Shown here piece by piece: positions 10,024 through 17,799 of a stretch of 20,236 nucleotides of DNA. Position numbers and translations under genes: made by a program. The notes beneath the pieces are model-generated. The model had not been told where the DNA came from. It saw nothing but the letters and a program-made list of their open reading frames with translations, and ran no database searches. Positions within the stretch are counted from its first letter, which is position 1. Each line of letters begins with the position of its first letter. The DNA comes from Smittium culicis (lineage: Eukaryota; Kickxellomycota; Harpellomycetes; Harpellales; Legeriomycetaceae): positions 1 through 20,236 of the forward strand of contig LSSN01004815.1 in assembly GCA_001970855.1 (NCBI GenBank). Direction: 5' to 3'.

Positions 10024-10674
10024 ATGGTAAGCTTTTAACGTTTCACGCTATTTAAATTTTTGACTTTTCGATCTATAATCCAAAGCTGATGGCAAACTAA
10101 TCATGCGCTATTAATTATTGTGACATGTAGTTGTTTTATTCATTCTTTAAAACCTTGGTCGGTCAGGTTGTTACGGTTGATTTAAAAAACGATTTGTCTG
10201 TTGAAGGCGTTCTGGTATCGATTGATCAGTACTTGAACATCCGCCTTGATGAAATTAAAGTCAAAAACGTCGAGAAGTATCCACATATGGTAAATGCAAC
10301 TATTCATTTTTTTTTTTTTTATTTTAAAGCGATTCTCTTCGTTTTTATTTTTAATTCTTTTTAAGAGATTAAGCTATCAGAGTTGATGGAGAAATAGGCA
10401 AGATATATTATTGAACTTTAATTCCAAAACACTAATCTGTTCTTATTCCTTTTTATTTTTATGAAATTCTCTAATTTCGATGCAACTTTTCAAAAAATAA
10501 AATAAAATCTAAAAGATGTTTGTAAAGAACTGCTTTATCAGAGGATCTGTGGTTAGGTACGTCCAGCTCCCTCACCAGCACGTAGACACAGCTCTGCTAC
10601 AAGATGCTGCGCGTAGGGAATCGCAGCTGTTAAAGCAGCAAAACGCTAATAAAAAGCCTATTTCCTCGACATAA
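10024..10674 (+). CDS. LSM2: U6 snRNA-associated Sm-like protein LSm2
   Basis: LSm2 is a subunit of the nuclear LSm2-8 ring, which binds the 3' oligo-U of U6 snRNA, and of the cytoplasmic LSm1-7 ring, which promotes decapping. Exons are 10024-10026 (the ATG only), 10131-10289 and 10516-10674, giving 106 residues. Introns are 104 nt (GTAAGC..TGTAG, with ACTAATC about 30 nt before the acceptor) and 226 nt (GTAAAT..AAAAG). Residues 2-54 begin LFYSFFKTLVG and carry the Sm1 motif (VTVDLKNDLSVEG to DQYLNIRLDEI) and EKYPHM. The last exon gives VKNCFIRGSVVRYVQLP, the Sm2 motif with its RG turn, then VDTALLQDAARRE, typical of LSm2 rather than other LSm proteins. Length is slightly above the usual ~95 because of a Gln/Asn/Lys-rich tail. 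Splicing is required: the second exon has no ATG of its own in frame at its start. Confidence 0.95.
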
Positions 10675-10882
10675 CTAAATGAATTTAATTTTTCTACTAC
10701 TGCTTTTTTTCCCCCACATTCTCGTCTGAAAACTCATCTTACTGTGAGATGAAGGCGAAGCCCCCCTTTTTTTTACTTTTCTATATACTTTTTTTAGTTT
10801 CTTTTCTGTTATGTACTGAAAGTGAGTTTATAATATACTATAGCTATGTTTTTTTAAAAAAGAATTTAGATTAGTTTTTTAA

Positions 10883-11073
10883 CCCTTTCCGGGGCAAGCA
10901 CTCTTAAACTTATTTAAAAATTGTAATTGAATAACCCATAATATATTTATTTGTTATTGGATATTTATAATTTATCAACCAATAGTTTATTACTATCTTA
11001 TATTTATTTATCACGTTGTCGTTTGGTTGGATAATTTTGGTAGTTCAAAAAAGGCCAACCGCCCCTGAAAGGG
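10883..11073 (-). mobile_element. piggyBac-like MITE, copy 1 (191 bp)
   Basis: Terminal inverted repeats CCCTTTCCGGGGC (left) and CCCTTTCAGGGGC (right, reverse complement) match at 12 of 13 positions. TTAA flanks both sides (10879-10882 and 11074-11077). TTAA targets with CCC-starting termini are the hallmark of piggyBac elements. The element has no coding capacity, so it is non-autonomous. Read on the minus strand it aligns end to end with copies 2 and 3: the left part carries GGTTGGCCTTTTTTGA and the right part TTTAAGAGTGCTTG. Confidence 0.8.
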
Positions 11074-11077
11074 TTAA

Positions 11078-11266
11078 CTCTCTCCTAAGCGGAAGGCTAT
11101 TTTTTGTCCTCTAATTATAGCCAACTATATTCAATGAAAATTGATTAATTCCGAGATAATAAGAGATATTGGCATATGATACTATAGCGGCAAATAATAA
11201 GTTTGCTTATAAACCATAAACGAATCAATAAATTGATTTTTTTTAAGAGTGCTGGACGGAAAAGGG
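11078..11266 (+). mobile_element. piggyBac-like MITE, copy 2 (189 bp, degenerate ends)
   Basis: It starts right after the TTAA that also ends copy 1 (11074-11077) and ends GGACGGAAAAGGG before CTAA (11267-11270). The left end (CTCTCTCCTAAGCGG) is decayed, but the following GGAAGGCTATTTTTTG matches copies 1 and 3. The right ~75 bp from 11190 (CAAATAATAAGTTTGCT, ATAAACGAATCAATAAAT, TTTAAGAGTGCTGG) is closely shared with copy 3. Confidence 0.65.
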
Positions 11267-11286
11267 CTAAAAAAATCAAACATTAG

Positions 11287-11474
11287 CCCTTTCACTGGTG
11301 GTAATCTATTTTTGATCCACTAAATTTAGCAAATTATGCTAGCTTAAAATATTGTAATTCCTATTCTTAAGATTTATTGGTTTATTGTATTTTAACAGCA
11401 AATAATAATTTTGCTCTTAAATCATAAACGAATCAATAAATATATTTTTTATAAGAGCGTTGGTTGGATAAGGG
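11287..11474 (+). mobile_element. piggyBac-like MITE, copy 3 (188 bp)
   Basis: It starts CCCTTTCACTGGTGG after TTAG (11283-11286) and ends GGATAAGGG before TTAA (11475-11478). The internal right part from 11398 repeats that of copy 2 with few changes, including ATAAACGAATCAATAAAT. It has the same orientation as copy 2 and is separated from it by about 20 bp. It is non-coding. Confidence 0.7.
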
Positions 11475-11478
11475 TTAA

Positions 11479-12136
11479 AGTTTTCAAGTTAGAATTTGTG
11501 AATAAACGGATTTTTGGGATCTTGATTAGTCAGAAATTCCATTTTTGTTTATTTAGTCAAATAGTCTTTTTTTTTTTATGCAGTTCCTTTTTTACATTTA
11601 TTTCTGTGTTTAACAAAAAAAATTATAGAGCTGGCCAATAATAAACATCATCTGCATCTTTAATTCCTGAACCTTTAGATTTTTTATTTTTGTTTGCCAA
11701 CTCCAAAGATTTATGACTAATAAGTTTGGATTTCCTGACTGTAACTCTATTTTATTTTATTCATTAAAGACTCGATAATTAACACAATCGAAATAAAAAG
11801 AATGTTCCATAAATGTATACTAAAAAAATTCTAAAATAAGGCTCAATAACTACTAAATATTTCATTATTTTTTCTTCCCTGCTTGTTACAAATTCAATTC
11901 TAACAAGCTTACTATTTTAAATTTCCAGCTCCATATCCTCTATCTTTTTTTTCATTTTTTAAATTTTCGGTTTAAATCTAAGCCTATATAAGCACCTGAC
12001 CTTAGTATTATTATTCTTCCCATCAAAAATATAATATTTTTTCTCATCAAAAATACATTAATTAAGCCTCCTTAATTGAGCTTATTCCGTTACATAAATA
12101 AACTTACCGCTGTGTAAAAAAAGAACAAAACAAAAA
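11479..12136. other. Intergenic region and promoter of the tandem lumazine synthase gene
   Basis: AT-rich DNA between the MITE cluster and the riboflavin gene. A 76-codon plus frame (11411-11641) begins inside MITE copy 3 and is Phe/Ile-rich, so it is spurious. The last 200 nt are C+T rich with a TATA-like element, as expected for a fungal core promoter. Confidence 0.5.
11985..11992 (+). promoter_or_regulatory. TATA-box-like element upstream of the lumazine synthase gene
   Basis: TATATAAG stands in GCCTATATAAGC about 145 nt before the ATG, followed by a C+T-rich stretch and a poly-A leader directly before the start codon. Position and sequence suit a core promoter; it is not proven. Confidence 0.45.
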
Positions 12137-13234
12137 ATGCCATACGTAGACGCACCCAAGACTCAATTCAAAGTCGGCGAGATTAATCCCAAGATCTTGA
12201 TCGTGGCCGCTGAGGCGAACAGCGAGATTATCGACGAGCTAGTTTCAGGCACAATCGATGGGCTGACCAAGTCGGGCGTTCTTGCGACAAATATCGTGGT
12301 TGAGAAAACACCGCAGCCTGAGGATATCCCTGCCGCCATCAAGTCAATCATTTCTTCAAATATAACTTCTAGTAATCCACAGGCACGTATCTATACCAAC
12401 CCAGTTGCCGAGTGCTTGTACGATGCAGTTGTGGCTATAGGCGCACTAATCGAGGATCAAGTCGAAGGCGATTTCGATGCTCTTTCGATGAACTCGTACA
12501 ACGAAGTTTTGGACCTTGTTGTTGAAACGCAGGTTCCTATTATTATGGGTATCTTGACTTGCAGGGATTATGAACAGGGCCTCGAACGCGCAGGTATTGG
12601 ACGCGTAGTTAAAGGTGCCAACCACGGCTACTTCTGGGCGACTGCTGCACTATCAGAAATCCAAGTGCGGGGTATGTACTGCAAAAACTTGTCCGACACT
12701 TCTATCTTTGACTCGATCAATAAGGACGTGTCTTCAACTACAACTGCCGATCCCTCCCTAGCTGCGATTTCGAAAAACAAAAAAGTCGCAATTGCTTGCG
12801 CGCAATGGAACATGGAAATCAACAGCGAAATCGTTCTGAAACTCATAGACTTGCTCGTCTCCAGCGGCTACTCCTCATACGATTCTATATTTGTCTACAG
12901 CGCTGCAGGATCCTTCGAATTGCCTGGAATTGCGAGCTACCTAGCTTCAATGTCCTCATCTGGTCTTCCTCAACTAGCAAACAGCGAAACTACCAAATTC
13001 GACTCCATTTTCTGTGTCGGCTCGCTCATCCAAGGAGGAACTAAACACTTCAAGTTTATTGGCGACTCTGTCGATATTTCGATACGGAAAATCAGCTCTT
13101 TGTTCGACATAAAATGTGTTTCTGGAGTTTTAATTTGCACGAGCCTTGATGAAGCCAAATACCACGCAGGAATCACTGTTGGTGATAAACCTGGTCAGAA
13201 TATTGCCATAAACCTGTTTGACCAGATCAACTAA
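12137..13234 (+). CDS. Tandem-domain 6,7-dimethyl-8-ribityllumazine synthase
   Basis: Lumazine synthase joins a ribityl-aminopyrimidine with dihydroxybutanone phosphate, the penultimate step of riboflavin synthesis (yeast Rib4). This intronless 365-residue protein is twice the usual length and holds two copies of the fold. Domain 1 (about 18-180) keeps GILTCRDYEQGLERAG (138-153; Arg151 is the phosphate-binding position) and GANHGYFWATAAL (160-172). It lacks the aromatic pocket residue (Ala27), the [AS]FE motif (QPEDIP at 60-65) and the GxTxHF motif (EDQVEGDFD at 106-114). Domain 2 (about 214-365) keeps AQWNMEI (222-228), GSFELP (258-263) and GSLIQGGTKHF (295-305; His304 is the catalytic position), with the fungal-type insertion around 267-287. 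It has His343 instead of the Arg and no NHG segment. The linker (186-212) is Ser/Thr-rich. The start has AAAA before ATG and nothing in frame upstream. Fold assignment is firm; activity is inferred. Confidence 0.9.
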   Translation: MPYVDAPKTQFKVGEINPKILIVAAEANSEIIDELVSGTIDGLTKSGVLATNIVVEKTPQPEDIPAAIKSIISSNITSSNPQARIYTNPVAECLYDAVVAIGALIEDQVEGDFDALSMNSYNEVLDLVVETQVPIIMGILTCRDYEQGLERAGIGRVVKGANHGYFWATAALSEIQVRGMYCKNLSDTSIFDSINKDVSSTTTADPSLAAISKNKKVAIACAQWNMEINSEIVLKLIDLLVSSGYSSYDSIFVYSAAGSFELPGIASYLASMSSSGLPQLANSETTKFDSIFCVGSLIQGGTKHFKFIGDSVDISIRKISSLFDIKCVSGVLICTSLDEAKYHAGITVGDKPGQNIAINLFDQIN

Positions 13235-13617
13235 GAATCAATAATTATTATCTATAATATACTTCTATGATTTAAACATCCCTCTCTTTTTATATAACCT
13301 GCTTTATTATTAACAGTTCTTGTACTATCCTTTTTCTTTTATAAAAACTAATCAATCTAACCCTTCAATACATACTTTTCCCTCTAAATAATATAATACA
13401 TTAATAGTGGTCAATCGTTTTGACAAAAACATAAACTAACAAAAAATATAAAGAAAAATTTGAGGGATATGATAATTTATTGTTATGGTGTGATGTATCG
13501 GTAATTTATGTATAGTATGGCAATGGTTTACTAATTTTTTTGTAAAAAATAGTAGGCTGACCGGCGATTAATCTAAGCCTTGTCTTTTCATTTTTGCAGA
13601 ATGCTACTACACATCTG
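13235..13617. other. Convergent intergenic region
   Basis: This 380-nt AT-rich stretch separates the 3' end of the lumazine synthase gene (plus) from the 3' end of the zinc-finger gene (minus). It should hold both polyadenylation regions. No coding potential is seen. Confidence 0.55.
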
Positions 13618-13830
13618 TTAGAGGTACCCGTAGTGATCAATCAGTACATGTTGCGCCATCTGAGTAACTGTTGGAAACCTCATTTGACATGAATCATAAG
13701 GGCACACGTCCATACTAGGGTGGTAATCCACAACGTGACCAATAAAAGTGAACGGTGTTCTACGAAATTCGATATCACATATAGAGCAGCCATAATACTC
13801 TCCATCTGGAATTCCACCGCTATCACACAT
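13618..13830 (-). CDS. Small protein with two C2H2 zinc fingers
   Basis: A 70-residue single-exon frame. Finger 1 is C15-x2-C18-x13-H32-x4-H37 with Phe21 in the usual core place. Finger 2 is C43-x4-C48-x12-H61-x4-H66 with Phe52. The fingers are joined by only five residues, and the protein ends four residues after the last zinc ligand. An in-frame TAA lies three codons before the ATG, so this Met is the start unless an upstream exon splices in between. It could be a nucleic-acid-binding or protein-binding microprotein, or the terminal exon of a larger gene. I do not recognise the family. Two intact zinc sites in such a short frame are unlikely by chance. Confidence 0.6.
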   Translation of the reverse strand: MCDSGGIPDGEYYGCSICDIEFRRTPFTFIGHVVDYHPSMDVCPYDSCQMRFPTVTQMAQHVLIDHYGYL

Positions 13831-15071
13831 TTTATTTTATTTTCTGGTACTTATATTTTTAATATTATTGGTGAGTATACTTGCGCAGGAAAAAATCAAA
13901 TATATATCTATGTATATACAATATTTGGGTTTTTCTTAACACAAGCCAAATTTATACTTATTTTTTACTAATGGCAGAACAGGGTGAAACGAGACAGGTT
14001 TTTGAATGAACAGACAGCGCCTGATATATTGAAATTTTATGAGAATGCGATATATACTTATAGCAAGAAAATATATTATTCGATGCTCAGAAGAAGGGGC
14101 TAGAAAGTATATCTGTGTATATTTTATTTGCGTAATTTATCGGATTATTATCTGAGCAGTGGCGGCAGAAATGTACTTTGGTTTTTTGAATGGGGGGGAG
14201 GGATAAAAGTTTATGAATAAGAATATGTAGACTAAAATACAGTTGAGTAAATTTTAGAGATAAAGCATATAATCCAATAATATTTAGTCGGGGAAGTATA
14301 ATGTTGAAAAAAGTTTAGATAATATATTGATGGCTGTAATTTTTAGCTTTGGAGGGGAAGGGAGTGGAGAAAATATGAATAATAAAAAATTTAATATATA
14401 GTTTTTTTTTGAGTTGAAGCTAGTGTTACAAGTACAATAGAATTTGTTATTACAATGATCAAGGAGGATGAGGAATATTCGTGAGATTTTATACTTTACA
14501 GAACCGTTGCTGTGTATGCCATATACACTGGGTATTTTACAATAGACTTGCATCAAGCTTCTTTTTTTTTGGACATGTTTTTTTCATAGGCAATCCGAAA
14601 TTGAAGCAACCTATAATCAGTGAATGCTGTTTTAGCAAGTAAGAATGCAGCAAAACTATTTAATGCGTTTATGCTTTATAGATCAGAATCTACTTTTTCT
14701 TTTTACTCTTGCGTATATTTTCAATGGGCTAAATGTCTTTTTTTTTAGGGAATAATTGTCATTAAAAATCGCCTTCAATATGGCACTTGGAAATAAATGT
14801 GTCAAAAGAATATATTGTCTAGATGGTCTATTAATAGCGATTTATCAATTAATTAGACAAATTCGTCACGTGTAGCTGCTATTGTCTCACTTTAATTTGT
14901 GCCAATAATTATCTGTTGCAGTGAATTTCTGCCAATAAATTGACTCGACTCAGTTTTTAATTAATCCTATTTTTTAATACAAAATTTCCCAGTTTTTTTC
15001 AAAATTGTGCTCTAAACTTCCAACATTGACAGCTTTGAACCATAAACTCGCCACTATTTTTAAAAAAGTAC
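13831..15071. other. Gene-poor region
   Basis: AT-rich DNA upstream of the zinc-finger gene, with T homopolymers and a G-rich patch (14190-14202). A minus frame at 14284-14556 has a more mixed composition in its first 50 codons (MMQVYCKIPSVYGIH...) but shows no motif and runs into low-complexity Leu/Ile/Pro sequence, so I do not call it. Confidence 0.45.
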
Positions 15072-15293
15072 CTACATCGCTAGACTAAACATCGTGTCAC
15101 TTTTTGATATCAAATATCCCTTTTTCGAATTAAGAATTCTGTCAAGATAAATACTTGATTGTTTTGAACCAGGCATCAAAATAAGGACAATTAAAACCTT
15201 TATCAACGACTCATCACCCGTCCAATCATTCTCAAGATCCGGAATTAAGCGCTGTATATTCGTCCAATCACATTCAACACTCAGCAGTGTCAA
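15072..15293 (-). pseudogene. Unidentified exon-like open frame, possible gene remnant
   Basis: A 73-codon minus-strand frame with balanced, protein-like composition (CDWTNIQRLIPDLENDW, ESLIKVLIVLILMPGSK, SIYLDRILNSKKGYL), unusual in this AT-rich neighbourhood. It has no ATG at its head and an in-frame TAA just upstream. It ends in TAG followed at once by GTACTT, and a short frame (WRVYGSKLSMLEV) lies just beyond. It may be an internal exon or a decayed gene fragment. I could not assign a family. Confidence 0.25.
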
Positions 15294-15833
15294 TTATTAG
15301 CTCCAAACTTCTAAGTTTAATATTGCATATTACAATTATTTGCTAAATATATGACTAATTAGAGATCACAAAAGCATTTTTCTCGCTTATTGAATTAATC
15401 TTGTTGCTATTTATTGAAATAAAGTACTATATTTTTTGGCTTATAAACTACTTGTCAATATATTGATTTTCACGTTGATGAATCATCCTCGATTGATCCA
15501 TGTATGCTGCCAAATTGTTTCCAAAAACAGTATTTTGTATAGAAGAACGCATCATCGCAAAAAAAAAAAAAAAGCTATCATGTATTCACGCTCAGTCTTA
15601 GTAGCTTTAAAAACTGAGGGTTAATTTTTTCTGCCAACTTTCTAGTTCTTTACCATCTTTTCGAGACACATCGATTACTTCATGATAATTTATGGCCTTT
15701 TTTTTATCTGTACTATAGGGGCATCAATCAGTTGACAGCTGAGACTGGAATCTAGCAAAATTTCGAATATATAAATTAATTTCTTCCATCCACTTATAAC
15801 CATCTCCATAGGCTACTTACGCAAAAGAATGCA

Positions 15834-15857
15834 GTCCTGTACATTATGTAGCAGGAC
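15834..15857. repeat. Near-perfect inverted repeat
   Basis: GTCCTGTACAT and ATGTAGCAGGAC pair with a one-base loop and a single bulged G, giving an 11-bp stem that is GC-rich at its base. It stands alone in gene-poor DNA. It could be a protein-binding palindrome or chance. Confidence 0.4.
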
Positions 15858-17186
15858 GGGCCAGTAAAGAAGCTTTTAAGAATTGTGTAAATAGGCTTAT
15901 ATTTAAAGATAGACATATTAGTTTTCTACCCGATATTTTTTACCAAATCCATGTCACATCATCAATCTTTTTTTTATAACAGCTGTAACACGAACAGAAT
16001 ACCTACAGTTATAAACAATTGGCAAGAAAGAATTATGTTCCTGAACCTTTTCTTTTTCTCACAAATCCTTTATTCCTAAACCTCGCCCTCCCGGCCCCCA
16101 AACACTATAATCTGTTTTAAAAATACATTCACCCTTTAATAGCATATGAACTTATTCCAACATTTGTATTTGAACTAAATTAGCTTTTGGCTGATGTTTT
16201 TGCTAAAAGCTCTTGAATTTTAAAAGATACAATGCGACATCTAGGCTATGCCTTACGCTTCCTTCATTTGCACCTATAATCAACTCTAAATTGCGGAACA
16301 AAAAATAATTATTTCTAATACAAGTAGCTTACAATGGATTTTAGACAAGAAATCTTGAGCTTTAAACAATAATCTAGCAAAATATTAATCGAGATTTTGA
16401 ATCTGAATGAAAATACACCTGTTATATTATGACAATCTGTGTAATCGATATAGATAGCCAATAATACTCGTTTTTCTTATCAAGAATTCGCCATTCGCTA
16501 TAGTTAGGCTATAGCTAAATTTAGCAATTTAATTTAAAATCCCAAAATATTAAAGTATTAAAAACGTACAACTTTCTGGATTTTATATGTTTACTTGGGC
16601 AGTATTACGTTTTAAACCTATATTTGTCCTTTTTTACCCAACAAGTTGCAGTTTTTTTTTACCCTCCACTGACCCAACTCTTTCCCCAAGCATTCTCTTA
16701 TAAATTTAACCAAAATATCAGTTGTTGGGTTACTCAATCTAAATTTCCTATTGATAAAATAGATCAACTGAAAACAACCGTAGCACTATTGAAATCAATC
16801 TAATTTTTTCAAAATAAAGTCAATCCAAATACCATTATAACCTCCATTAAATATAAACTTCAATTTAACTGTATATAAATACTCTCGCTTTTCAATGCAC
16901 ATGCTTCCGGGCATTTTTGAGGGAAAGAAAGGGGATCTGATGAAATTCAGACTGTTTCATTACATCTTTTTTTTTTTTTCAACTTGCTCTCGTAATATAA
17001 TTTCCTATATTAGGTTATCCAAAAAAGGGGTGCGAAATTGCATTTATCCTTAAAAATAAATCAAAAATTAAAAAATACAAGTTTGTATTTTATACGATCA
17101 TCTATAATTTACCATCTTTTTATCCGCGCCTTTTCAGCTCAATTTACACCACTTTTAGAACTCGTTTGAAAACCTTAATAGCCATT

Positions 17187-17208
17187 CGCCCCTCCCCCCC
17201 CCCTCCTC
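17187..17208 (-). other. C-rich tract (G-quadruplex potential on the minus strand)
   Basis: CGCCCCTCCCCCCCCCCCTCC is an isolated C-run of about 11 with flanking C groups, in DNA that is otherwise poor in G and C. It mirrors the G-run at 6192-6224. Confidence 0.45.
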
Positions 17209-17799
17209 ATCTAGTAGATTTTTTCGCATAAATTAAATTATTTTATTTCTCGTCTTTTCATTAGTAATAATATATCACTTTTTTACACTTTCTAGAATCG
17301 TATTCCTTAATCGTAAGATTATCTTCATAATCCACCATCGCTTTTCGATTCGCGCATATAATTTTTTGCCCCCCACCTTTTATTATTCTTAATTGAACAT
17401 ACATGCATATCAGTGAACTGTCTAATTAATATAATACACAATTGCAAATACATTATCCTTTCGCATATCTGCATATATTCTTAATAAAATACACCAGTCT
17501 CCGAATATTACTAAGAGTAAAAATTTATCTAACCTAAGACTCTATTGTATTTTAAAAAAATGAATAATTTGCAATAAATCGATGAAAAAATTCTATTTAC
17601 AGCTGGATACTGATTTTGACAAGTCAAAATACTAGTTTTTTTTTTTGTTTTAAAGCGCTAATAAGCTAAATAAAAATTCCGATGTAATCTACTCAAGTAT
17701 GATATATATTCTCTATTCAAAAACTTTCTCAAAATGAATTAAAATGTAATGAGCTTTGATTAACTTCTCTAAAACATGGGAAAATAAAAGTTAAAAAAA

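Larger units (their letters stand above)
15294..17799. other. Gene-poor AT-rich DNA
   Basis: No supported coding exon. The 62-codon plus frame at 15436-15624 contains an A13 run and is not credible. There are poly-T tracts, C-rich patches at about 16080-16102 and 17187-17208, and a near-perfect hairpin at 15834-15857. Confidence 0.5.

Noticed and set aside
12628..13176. Minus-strand and second plus-strand frames inside the lumazine synthase gene
   Set aside because: They are shadows of a well-supported conserved coding frame.
15072..15293. Similarity of the orphan frame to a nuclear-receptor ligand-binding domain helix
   Set aside because: The likeness is a few hydrophobic residues around MPGSK; no signature residues support it.
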